A stretch of DNA of 64,000 nucleotides from Onthophagus taurus (taxonomy: Eukaryota; Arthropoda; Insecta; Coleoptera; Scarabaeidae): the NCBI RefSeq assembly GCF_036711975.1, contig NC_091966.1, positions 12,469,501 through 12,533,500 of the forward strand. The letters run 5' to 3'. Made by a program: the position numbers and the translations under genes. Numbering within the stretch: the first letter of the stretch is position 1; every line of letters starts with the position of its first letter. This document shows, one piece after another, positions 48,901 through 59,200 of this stretch. The notes under the pieces are model-generated. The model was not told the DNA's origin, made no database searches, and worked only from the letters and a program-made list of their open reading frames with translations.

Positions 48901-49953
48901 ATAAAGCAGTTTAGTACAGAAGGGTTTTCTTGGTATCACTAGTTATTCTTTTAATCAAAATAAACTTATTTGATTTTTTTTTCTTTAATATTTAGTATTC
49001 ATTATACTAAAGCAAGAATTATGACGTCCTTTTCAAGGTATACTGCACCACAAAGTTATTCTTATGAATACTTTTAACATATCTAAAATTAAATTAATTA
49101 CAATATATAAGATAATTATTATTATTATTATTAATTGATTTGATGTACTTTTTTTTTAATTTAGATAATCACAGAATTTTCGGAAATTGAAGAAATGGAA
49201 AATTTATTATCATTGAAAAACGAAGAAATTTATACCGATATAACAAACATAAAATCCAGTATTGATAATGGAAGTGCCCAGAAATATCAATCAACTTTAA
49301 CAGAATGTAGTCAATCAACTGACAATAATTTCAACGCTATTAATGCAATTTTGGAAGCAATAAATAAAAACGAATTAATTATTACACAAAAAGAAAGTAA
49401 GAATATTGAAGAATCCTGTAAAGTGATAAAGACAAAAACTGAAAAAGAAATCAACAAACGCACCTCAACTACAATCCAAACAATTGAACAAATCGCTAAA
49501 GAATATAATAATCAATGTGAAACGTACAATAAACATCTTGATAATATTAAAAATAATTGCGATACTGTGAGGTTGGGTGTTTTAGAAACGTTGGGGGAAA
49601 TACGTATAAATGAAGAAGAACAAACGGAATGTATTAAACAGCAAATAAACAGTTTTCGATTTAATTTAGAAGGTGTGCTAAAATCGGTTAAAGATAAATC
49701 CGAAAGTATGTTAAACGTGGTTAAAAAGTTTTGTAGTAAAGATTTAAGTCACCCAACAAGTACTGGTGATACTCCCCGTCGAATTACATTACGGCAGTTA
49801 AATGGCGACAAAGAAAATATTGATTCATCATCAAATACTCCCAATACTTCCGGAATTTCGGACCGACCGAAATTTTCAATCAACGGACCTGAGGATAATT
49901 TAATAAGAGCACTATGGAGGAAGAAGAGTCCTGCTAACGATATTGACCCATAA
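37000..49953 (+). CDS. Klp61F/KIF11: Kinesin-5 (KIF11/Eg5, Klp61F), bipolar mitotic motor
   Basis: Exons 37000-37314, 37419-37561, 42750-44100, 44153-44323 and 49165-49953 join in phase to 922 residues, shorter than the usual 1050 or so. The motor domain begins [15 protein letters not shown]. It has the P-loop GQTGTGKT (about 90-97), switch I SSSRSH (about 201-206) and switch II DLAGSE (about 235-240). The neck is [18 protein letters not shown] long coiled-coil-rich stalk follows. The BimC box, with the Cdk1-type site GDTPRR, is near residue 863. In the family, tetramers cross-link and slide antiparallel spindle microtubules to separate poles. An alternative upstream in-frame GTG at 36961 lacks support. 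Introns 2 (5.2 kb) and 4 (4.8 kb) are packed with transposon remains; the others are short. AATAAA at 50090-50095. Confidence 0.96.
37655..37935. repeat. Two direct copies of a short palindromic repeat
   Basis: About 80 bp at 37677-37752 and again at 37853-37927: ATTACACTATCATA, CATAGATCTATTATCAT and AAAAATATTACAGTGTAATG. Each unit begins and ends with near-inverted ATTACACT/AGTGTAAT, suggesting a small MITE. Confidence 0.6.
38020..38720. repeat. Repeat rich in AAGTACTT-type motifs
   Basis: Clusters of AAGTACTT, TACTTGGAGTAA and related phrases occur in both orientations at 38035-38160 and 38520-38700. They look like the two ends of a non-autonomous DNA element in kinesin intron 2. No coding frame. 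Confidence 0.45.
38930..40130 (-). mobile_element. Tigger (pogo-group) transposase remnant
   Basis: On the minus strand from about 39840 down: [37 protein letters not shown], then [20 protein letters not shown] with [11 protein letters not shown], the DDE_1 core of Tigger/jerky-type transposases. It continues in broken frames to about 38950. It lies antisense in kinesin intron 2 and is dead by stops and shifts. Confidence 0.75.
40650..42250 (-). mobile_element. piggyBac-like transposase remnant
   Basis: Minus strand: 42050-41790 reads [20 protein letters not shown] and [17 protein letters not shown], the N-terminal DDE_Tnp_1_7 start. At 41330-41160 it reads [20 protein letters not shown] with WHDNR. 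Near 41090 is [13 protein letters not shown], a strong piggyBac signature. Near 40760 is a Cys-rich tail. Many stops. The central catalytic part between 41790 and 41350 is mostly degraded or deleted. Confidence 0.75.
42513..42546. repeat. Perfect 16-bp hairpin
   Basis: TGTAAGTACACTCATT, two T, then its exact reverse complement. It lies in kinesin intron 2, about 200 bp before exon 3. Confidence 0.9.
44324..45179. other. Kinesin intron 4, unassigned part
   Basis: No supported element or gene in this stretch. Confidence 0.4.
45180..45989 (+). mobile_element. Endonuclease-RT retroelement remnant, left part
   Basis: The plus strand reads [20 protein letters not shown] near 45500, and near 45790-45980 [19 protein letters not shown] followed by [20 protein letters not shown]. 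These are the linker and first RT blocks of an L1/RTE-like insect element. The fold-back element at 45999-46756 interrupts it. Confidence 0.7.
45999..46756. mobile_element. Fold-back element with 9-bp target duplication, inside the retroelement
   Basis: The arms are about 130 bp and nearly identical. The left arm, from 46013, reads AGCTCAGCTCCCG and later CAGAGTGTCCCAAAAAAGTG. The right arm is the reverse complement and ends AACGGGAGCTGAGCT at 46745. TATACAGAG occurs at both edges (45990-45998 and 46757-46765), a candidate 9-bp target duplication. The outermost 10-15 bp match less well. No coding capacity. Confidence 0.7.
46766..47515 (+). mobile_element. Endonuclease-RT retroelement remnant, right part
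   Basis: Continues the element at 45180-45989: LSDDQFGF near 46780, then a KHTKLIRTL piece, [36 protein letters not shown] and finally [17 protein letters not shown]. The YADD region is missing and the frames are broken. Confidence 0.75.
47516..47940. other. Kinesin intron 4, unassigned part
   Basis: T-rich sequence with no recognised feature. Confidence 0.4.
47941..48620 (-). mobile_element. Jockey-like RT remnant, minus strand
   Basis: The minus strand reads [15 protein letters not shown] near 48370, a decayed [13 protein letters not shown] box. At 48120-48000 it reads [20 protein letters not shown] then [13 protein letters not shown], typical of Jockey-clade RT after the catalytic core. 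It lies antisense in kinesin intron 4. Confidence 0.65.
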
Positions 49954-50859
49954 ATATATCTTTAAATTAAAATTAATTTTAAAAACTGTGTGATTAAGAT
50001 TTAGGTGTAAATAGTATTAAGTAATTGAATATTTTTTTACATTTTGCAATATTCACCTTAAAAAAGAAGTTTACTATTACTATAGTTAAAATAAATGAGT
50101 GCTTACTTTCTTAATAAATATATTATTCAAATTCATATCTTGATCCCTTCACACATATCTTAACCTTTATGATATAGAAATGACCTACCTAATTGATATA
50201 TAGAATAAATTAGCGGAAATATATATATATCAAACGAGTACTGATTGTATTTGGCGATGAATCCTAGAGGAAGTAAGGATTTCGAAATCCATACCACAAT
50301 GTTGGTTAGTGCTGAAAGTGGTGTAGTTTTATAAAATGGGCTTACCATGTTTAATGTAAAAAAGTTATTTAGGAATAATGATTAGTGTTGCCAGTAAGAT
50401 AGGAAGTGCCTAATAATCAGTAAATTTACATTCTTCAACTCTGTATGAATACTCAGAAGAATAGTATGAACGAATCGTCAAAGCAGGCAAATAATATCAC
50501 GATATTCATGCTAAACAATCATACAAATTTCAAAAGCGTTTTTCTCTAAGACTACTTTTTAGCCATGTCATTAATCTCTTTATAATATGATTTTCCATCA
50601 CGGTAGCTATAAAAGGGTTAAGAAGGAAGAGAATAAAAAGGAAATTCAAAAAGCAGGGTGATAAAGTTTGCATTTATGAGTTATAAGGTGATTCTATAGG
50701 GCGCTCTGTTAAAAAAAGTAAATTTCATTGATATCGCATGGTGACGAAAGCGGTTACAAATAGAGAATAGAACATAAATATCAAATAAGATATGAAAAAT
50801 ATCTAAAAAAAACGGGCAAGAAAGAAAGTAAGAGAAGGATTCCAAAGATCTTCGATGAG
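49954..50859. other. Kinesin 3' flank and spacer
   Basis: Polyadenylation signal at 50090-50095. A 62-codon minus-strand frame at 50160-50348 looks hydrophobic but is not recognisable. No other feature. Confidence 0.4.
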
Positions 50860-52720
50860 GAAAAATGGATACGGAACTAACAAAGCGAGTGGGGCAAAAA
50901 CTAATAAAAACAATGGATCAGGATGACGAATTGGAGATTACAAAACTGGGAAATGGTAAACAAGGTAATGAGAATAGCAGAAATATGGAGGTAAAAGACA
51001 TGAGATGTAGAAGTAATGGAAAAAATAGTATATGGAAAATCAAATCAAGAGTATTAATGATAAGAAAATGGAATTGATGGAGGTATTTGACGATACAGAA
51101 GTAGATATACTGGTCTTAACGAAAAGTAAAATGAAGAGACAAGAACTGATAAACGTAGGAAACAAGAATACTAACAGTAGTAATGAAATAGGCAAAGGTT
51201 GAGAAAACTATAAGAACGATATACGGACCAAACGAGGCTAAAAACAAAGACAGAAAACAAAAATAATAACGTATTTATCTTTTTTTTTTATTTTTGTAGT
51301 CATATTTGGTGGGTAATTAAAATAAAGATCCTGTTGCAATTAATATATTTGTCAGCAAGGATGTGTATAATAATATGGAAGAATTGTCGACGAACATAAA
51401 TTTTCTGAATATAGCTAAACAATGTCGAAGACAAGGAAATACAAAGAGTCACTAGCCCTGGATAAAGAGTTCACAACGACAAGACTTGGGAAATTATTAA
51501 AGGAAACAGCTCAAAATAGACACCTTCGATGTAAATTCATATAGATCTCTATCCGACAATATTCAGAAAAGATACCGCAAAGACAAAGGTAATTCCATTT
51601 CCAATATATGCCAAGAGATAGAAACCCGCGCACTGAAACTAAACTAAAGACCTGTTTCAGAGAGCCAAGAGATTTTAAACCACGCAGTTACGAAAGAGAA
51701 TCTGAAAAAGGCACTGTAGTACTACTTGGTTGAAATATTGTACAGAACTGTTCAAGGATCAACAGATCCTGGGGAAAGAGGAGGGAATTCTTAACACAAA
51801 CGAGATTGAGTACGAACCAGACAGTTTGCAAGCAAAGGTAAAGGGGCAACAGCATTTTTAATAGCACATATTAAAAAAAGGAAAATCTTCAGGATATGAT
51901 GATATAATGGGAGAATTTTTTTTTCTGAATCAACATGACATTAAAATCTGAACTAAGCTATGTAATATGATTTGGAAAGAAGGTTAATGGCCCAAGGATT
52001 GGTGTACTTTTACTTTCATTCCTATACATAAGGATATAACTGCGAAATGTTGCAACTATCGTTAAAAGGCGTTTAGTCTTATCTGGATCGGCAGATTCCA
52101 TCGAACAGGCGTGTTTTATAGAAGGAAAGGAGACCAGAGAAAAAAATCTTATATTTAAGGCAACTCATAGAAAAATGCCGAGATTTCAATATCTCAAAGG
52201 TAATCTGTTTCTTGGATTATTCTTTTGACTGCGTCAACTTGAAAGTGCTGTGGGGGGTTTTTCGCTAGATGGGAGTGCCTGAACACTTAATTACGCTCAT
52301 AAGAAACCTCTACGACAACATTATGGCCACAAATATAGAACCGACCCCCTTTGTCCTTTAAAACTGGCAGGGTTGTATACTCTCTCCAGATTTCTAACAT
52401 CTATGGAGAATACATAATGAGAAAGGCCTCCATTGGAATGGAAAGATCTGAATTTTCAATACAACTTTAATAGCTGCATCAGAGAAGGAAATTTTAGATC
52501 TTCTAAACCGAGTTGAATCTGAGAAAAATAAATGTGGCTTTAATATTAATGCAGAGAAAACCAATATTATGATCGTCGATCATTCTGCAACAGACAGATC
52601 CTCTAAACAGATTTCAAATTGTATACTAGATCATGTACTTAGGCTCATACTATATTAATAACGCAGGTTCAAGTGAGAGCGACATCGAAGAAGAATAGGA
52701 CTGCTAAAGGTACAATGAGT
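50860..52720 (+). mobile_element. Heavily decayed endonuclease-RT retroelement
   Basis: Near 51055 it reads INDKKMELMEVFDDTEVDIL, the start of an AP-endonuclease domain. Near 51960-52030 it reads CNMIWKEG and CTFTFIPIHKDI. Near 52370 LYTLSRF is a decayed box 5. Near 52480-52630 are ASEKEILDLLNRVES and CGFNINAEKTNIMIVDHS. Stops and shifts throughout. Same broad lineage as the element in kinesin intron 4. Confidence 0.65.
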
Positions 52721-52875
52721 AAACTGTCTAAGATCTAGAAAGACCGCTCTATTGCAATAAGTACTCAATACTTTTACAAACTTGTTGTATAATTGCAATA
52801 AATTGGAAAAAATTGGAGTTTTTGGTCCTCCATAATCAATAAGTAACAAGCTATGTTAATAATAAGATGTCATTA

Positions 52876-54215
52876 TACTCAGCGGCATAAAAAACGCATC
52901 ACCTAAAATGATGACCAGTTTCAAACTGCAATAACTTTTGAAGAATGCTCGTTCAAGTTTCTATTGTTGTTAACACCAAAGTTACAAGCTGTAAAAGATA
53001 ACGCAGCTTGGTCGGCAGCGACATCAGAAATTAAAGCAAGTCATAGATGTCGATGAAATACTGTAATGTATTAAACTGTGACAAGTATATCAAACAAAAT
53101 GTTAATAACGGGTATTTCCTCCCCTCGCTTGAATGGTGTCCCTCATCCTTCGAGACATACTTCGAATCAGGTTTTTCATTTTAAGAATCTGGTAACATTC
53201 TTCTTCTAGCGCTATTCTCGTCTCCCTAGTATATCCCACATGTGTATGGGGTTTAAATCACGGCTACGTGCAGGCCACTCCATTCTGCTGATATCCAAAT
53301 TATCCAGGTATTGGGACACTATGCGGGCTGTATGGGAGCGTGAAGCTGAAACCACGTATTCAGCCAAAATTTCATCAAGCCGCTTAGATTGCCTTTGATA
53401 AAACAAAGCTTCGTACGTGCTTCGAAGCAGATTCATCCTCAAACCATTAAAGATCCTCCCTGGTATTGTACTATTTCAGAGAAGTTGCACTGAGCATTAC
53501 GCTCTCCTGCTCTTCTCCAAACTCTCTCTCGACCATGTCGAGAGTACAAGCCAAACCTCGCCTCATCTGAGAACAGTACGTTTCGCCACTTTGCATTGGT
53601 CCACTGTATATTCTGAAGGTGCCAGTCTGCCGAAATCTTTGAATGGCGCGACAAACCGTACTCTGTATCGCGCCAAGAACACGAGCAGCATAACTAGCGC
53701 TGCGTCCATCTTCCACCAAAGCCACTGCCTGAGCAACTTCTGCAAGACTTAAAGGTATTTTTCTTGTCTAGCTACAGTCAACGACGTTAACGGCACTAAA
53801 CGTCACTGAAATGTTTTCGTTAATTTCCATGGCCCACTATTTCTTGTGGCGCTGCCGAAGAAGCTGCTTTATCCTTTAGAACTTGTAACTTTGGTGTTAA
53901 CAAAAATAGAAACGTGAACAAAAAAAAAGACAAAGAAGACTACAAGCTCCTTATGTTTAAAATTAATATCTTTTGTCGGTTTACCCCACAGCAAACTTCA
54001 AAGTGTAGGAAGAAAACACGCATTAGCGTTATTCACCATTGCTGAAATTGGAGAGTGCCAAAATGGGGAAGACATCTACAGAATGTAGAATATTGGCAAA
54101 GAGTAGACTTTTCAAATAAATAAAACCTTATTCAAATCGAGCAATACGTTCAAAAGTTATTGCACTTTGAAACTGGTCATCATTTTAGGTGATTCGTTTT
54201 TTATGCCGCTGAGTG
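52876..54215 (-). mobile_element. Tc1-like element with TIRs and TA target
   Basis: 1340 bp, bounded by YACTCAGCGGCATAAAAAAC and its inverse, with TA at 52874-52875 and 54216-54217. The inverted repeats extend far inward. A right-arm segment at about 53830-53920 pairs with 52945-53035, but is separated from the outer right arm by about 200 bp of unrelated sequence. The minus-strand transposase is in pieces: EVAQAVALVEDGRSASYAAR, NVLFSDEARFGLYSRHGRER and WPARSRDLNPIHMWDILGRR (normally SPDLNPIE). Dead by frameshifts; the catalytic Glu position is damaged. Confidence 0.85.
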
Positions 54216-54285
54216 TAGCCTGAAAATATGGAATCTATCATCCCCTGCAACTTCACAGGAGTTGGCCTGAAGCGTAAAACACGTA

Positions 54286-55803
54286 CAGTGGCTCCAAGCT
54301 AAACTGGAACATTACAGTAATAATACTTTCTTACTAAAAAATATTTAAACCAAAACAGCTACAAAAAAAGTAAATTGATTTTCAATGTTTATTAATGGCA
54401 TATTCAAAAAACAAAAATTTATTCACTGTAATAAAAAAATAAACGAAAACAGTACAAAAACAAGCCAAACACGGACATTAAACAAAATTTAGAAAATGTA
54501 TTTATATTTTCAATAACTAATATTTAGTATGGAGGGCTTTGATTTAACCATTTTAAGCCGGTTAGGCATTAACTATCAATTTTTCGCAAAAATGGGTGGA
54601 ATTTTTTACCACTCTTCCAACATGGCGCTATTCAAGTCGGATTTACTAGAAACTTGATGTTCCCGAACTTTGGTATCTAAATAATTCGATAAATATTTAA
54701 TGGAATTTATGTCTGGGCTTTGGGGTGGAGTTTGCATTACATGAAGGCAATTATATAAGGGCCAAGCACGTACTTTGTACGCCTTGCGTTTTGGATCGTT
54801 GTCTTGATAGAATCACCAGTCGCTGTCAAGTGATAGTTTACCCATGCTACGATTTATATTGGTTTTTAAATTAGTGAGATACGCATTTTGGTCCAATGAA
54901 ATGCAAACATCCTTCGCCCAGTAGCTAAAATTGACCACAGATCCCCCACCATGTTTCACAGTTGGCCTTAAATGCAACTCCTCCATACATATGGCTTACC
55001 ATCTGACCCAAAAATATTATATTTACTTTCATCAGTAAATAGAACAGTTTTCGAAAAAGAAAAATCTTTATTTTCGTTTATTTATCTTCTTTCGCAAATA
55101 TTAATCTGATGTTTTGATTCTTTTTACTGATTAACGATTTTCTTCTCGCCTTTCTACCATGTAAATTAGCATTATGGAGCATGTTTCTGATCGTTGACGC
55201 ACTAGCTTTTTTCCCTAGTTCATTCTCAGGAATAATAGCCTGCTTTAATGCGCTAAAAAATTGATCCGCTTTCATTTTTTTTATTAAACACTGTTCATAC
55301 GATTCAGGAAAAATTTTATTGTGAGCGCTCTTTGGCTTGTTTATCACCAGATTGTGGGTACCGAAGCGCTTTATTATATCGTGCGCTATAGAATGGCTTC
55401 TGTCTACAATTTTTGCAATTTCTCGTACCGATTTTCCTTCATGGGAATGTTTAAACACTTATTTTCTAATTTCAATAGTTGTTTGGTCGCTTTGTCTAGA
55501 CATTTCGACTACGCGAATAATACAGAAAAGTCAATTAGGGAAAACTTCTACATAAAATTGTAATATTTACTTATGTCAGCCTTAATTCACAGCTTAATTG
55601 GTTATTGTCTAAGTTTGGCGTGTGCCTAGTTTTTGTACTGTTTTCGTTTATTTTTTTATTACAGTGAATAATTTTTTGTATTTTGAATATGCAATTAATA
55701 AATTACTGAAAATCTTCCTTCTTTTTCCTAGCTGTTTTAGCAAGCGACCTCGAGTTAATTGGTCAATAGGAATCTACAATCTCAAATGGTAAAGTCAAGA
55801 CCA
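54286..55803 (-). mobile_element. Second Tc1-like element, different family
   Basis: Begins TACAGTGGCTCCAAGCTAAA at 54284. Long imperfect inverted repeats follow: 54421-54475 pairs with 55618-55672 across ATTACAGTGAATAA and TTTTGTACTGTTTTCG. The minus-strand transposase starts MFKHSHEGKSVREIAKIVDR (HTH) at 55458, runs to ISKKNQNIRLIFAKE, and after a break continues with SDW, FYQDNDPKRKAYKVRAWPLY and TPPQSPDINSIKYLSNYLDT. The right terminus is poorly preserved, so the end is approximate. Confidence 0.75.
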
Positions 55804-56271
55804 CTTGAAGAATGGATTTAAAAATTTTTAAGATTATATGAATAAGGTATAGTAAAAGATATAAAATCACAACAAAAATTGTAATTCTAGCAAGAACATA
55901 CAATAAATGCAATTTACAATTTAGTTTGTAACTAAATCCAAGTATTACCTGATGAGAGCTATTAAAACAGCTATAACCATGGCAACAATTTCTTGGTTAG
56001 CTTTATCAGAAATTGGTACTAATAAATGGCCATAACAAATTTGAATAACCAAGTAGCATCTCTGATTAAATCGATAATATTAATAAAAATATTTCGATTA
56101 AGGAAACAGAGATAACAGAAATTAAAGTGTTTGATGTTTAAATACATAATCAAATCAGTTATGGCTGCTAAAATTTTGAAATTTATTTATTAAAAATCAC
56201 ATTTATTCACTTCTTATATTCACAGATAACTTACTAATCCGTAAATATGTTCGCAATAGTTAAAAGAAAGT
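55804..56271. other. GANAB 3' flank
   Basis: Minus-strand AATAAA is present near 56182-56191, about 80 bp after the GANAB stop. Nothing else recognised. Confidence 0.4.
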
Positions 56272-59200
56272 TTAAACAAGACTAATTGTGAAAGTTTCCC
56301 TCAAACTAACCGCTGGTTTACGGATCACTAAAGCTTTATCGTCGTTTATGTAAGATGTTTCCAATTTAACTGTACCTAAACCTTTGCTTACTAATTTTGC
56401 GTGCTTAATAGTTTTCGGTGCTCCAATAATTACAACACGCTCTATCCATTCTTTAGTAGGATAACTAGCATCCTTATTAATAAAGCTATAACGATAATAT
56501 ATTAATCAAAAAGGTGTAAACTAAAAATTTGTATAAAACTTACGTGCTTGTAAGAGTATTGTCTTTATAATCAAATCTTATATACAAAAACTCTTTATTT
56601 TTATACCCAAAAGTTTCATAATCATCAACGTATAAAGTTCCAGTTGCAGATTTCTATAAAAAAATAATACTAATTAATATAAAAATCAAACCGTATATTT
56701 AATAAAATTACGTTTGAATCTAAAGCTACGTAAATAGTGAATGGATCATCGTGCATAAGTGTTGATGCTCTTCTTGGACGATCTTTTCTAGGAATAATGC
56801 TTCCTCCTTTATAAAATACAGGAACCTAAAAAATTGTGTTAAAAAAATAACAAATTTTTATTAAAATATTTACTTTATCTAAAGAAACTGGTAAATTAAC
56901 ATTTCCTTGACCAGTAAAAGCTCTATAATCTTCAATATCATACCATATTTCAGTAGGCCCACCAGGAAAATAAATGTTTACATTTGTAGCTTGGCTTTCA
57001 GTTACTGGTCGAGCCATAACTGAGTTACCTAATAACAAATTAAAAAACTAAGTAATTTCAAGATAACTTCCAATTTTAATTTACCAATTAATAATTGACT
57101 TTCAATATCTACAACATTAACATCTTTAGGATAATGATAAACCAACGGTCTAATAACCGGATCCCCAGTAATTGAATGTTCCCAAAATAGAGTATACCAT
57201 AACGGAATATGCGCATATCTTTGCCTTAAAGCAGATCTGATGCGCCTTTGAACATCTTCACTATATAAATAAGGTTCTCGTCTTTTAGTATCAATATGAG
57301 CGTGAGCTCTAACAAATGGAAGCCAAGCAGCAGCCTAAATTAATCAAAAAACGGTTTTTAGATTTATTGATGAAGTTTTAAGCTTTTTCACTCACTTGAT
57401 ACCATCTCAGTAATAATTCTTGATCGGGATTGTGGAAAAATCCACCTATATCTGCTCCACAAAAACTGATTCCAGCTACAGCTTCTGAGAGACACATTGG
57501 AATACTAGCAACTAAATGAGACCATTCCGCGGCGTTATCACCCGTCCAAATGGCAGCGTATCGTTGTGTCCCAGCAAAATGAGCTCGAGTTAAAGTAAAA
57601 GGACGTTTATTAGGGGTGCGTTTCATTAATCCATTGTATGTTATTAAATTCTGTAACACATTAAACATTAAAATAAACTTAAAAAATTTAAATTAAATTA
57701 AATTTACCGTGTATAAACTATGAATGTTATGTAAATGTCTATGTTCCCATCCACCATAATGTAACAAATCTTTTGGCATAGTAATTTCAGGTCCATTAAA
57801 AACTGAAGGTTCGTTCATATCGTTCCAAATGTACAAAGCGTCGGATGAACCCTTAAATCTCTCAAACGAATAAAGATCGGCAAAATAGTCTTGAACAACG
57901 GGATTAAAAACGTCCATATAACTACTAGATCCAGGCCAACACCAACCCTCATAAACATTTCCATCTTTATTTTTAATATAGTATCCATTAGCTAAAGCTT
58001 CCTCATGAACAAAATACCCACTTTCCCGTTTAATATGGGGATCAATAATCGTAATAAGACGTCTTCCGGTTTTCGTTAAATTTGCTTGCATTTCTAATGG
58101 ATGTGGAAACCGAATCGGATCCCATGTAAAATATTTTTTGCCATCGGTGTATTCAATATCTAACCAAATGTAATCAACCGGGAAATCATGAATATCCATA
58201 TTTTCAATGACCATTTTAACGTCTTCTTCGTCGTTGTAATTCCAACGACATTGATGGTAACCCAATGTGTTGTATTGTGGTAAAGGGGCTACGCCTGTTA
58301 AGGTGGCGTATTGTCGGATTGCATCGCCAAACGTTGGACCCATTAAAATAAATAAATCAACTATCCCACTTTCACTCATAAAATGAACATCAACGCGTGA
58401 TTCCGTTTTTGTACCAGACATTAAATTTACTAACGAAGAAACTACATTTGCATCTTTACTATTATTTATATCTACCCAAGTTTCAGCAGAATTTAACCAA
58501 AATACTCCGATTGTATGTTCAGGACTAAACCCAAATAATCATTAGTAAGTAAGTAGAATAAAATTTTAATATAATTTACCCATGTCCGTAAAGAACAGGA
58601 ACACTTCCATAAATTGCCATTGTTGAATCAAGTTCATATTCAAATACATCTAAATTGTATAATCTGTAAGGTTCTAAACCACCTTTTCCGGTTGTTCTTA
58701 AAGCGAATTTATCAGCGTGTTCTGGGATACCATAAGCTCTAAGAGCTCCGGGGAATGTAATGTCAACACCAACTGCTTCTGGACCTCTCGGTTTGCTATC
58801 TTGGTGTGATTTGAAGTTTTCTTCCCAAGCGCCAGGATCTTGACCTTCAACTTCAGTTCCTCTAAATAATTAATTAAGTATTAATAATTGGCTTAAGCAT
58901 TTTTTAGAATATTTTTTTAATAATAGAATAGTTTGGAATAAGTACGCAACCTTCAAGACATTCAGCAAAAATTGCTTTTAGACAACAAATTCTTTATTAA
59001 TTGGGCACAAGATTGCTAAAATGGAAGTTGACTAAAATGAGAAGTTAGAAATGTTAATTGAGTTATATGCAATTAAATGTACCTCAAAAAAAACATACAT
59101 TACCACAGAGTATTTTTTTGAGTTTAAGAGAAAAAGCTAATATAATCGAAGAAGGTAAAAGAGGAATGTCAGTCACGACGTTATAAAAAGTACGGAGTTT

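Noticed and set aside
50160-50348. 62-residue hydrophobic frame, possible receptor exon
   Set aside because: No splice partners or family motifs could be found; AT-rich DNA easily gives such frames.
53417-53752. Plus-strand 111-residue ORF
   Set aside because: Antisense to the Tc1-like transposase; composition follows from the opposite strand.
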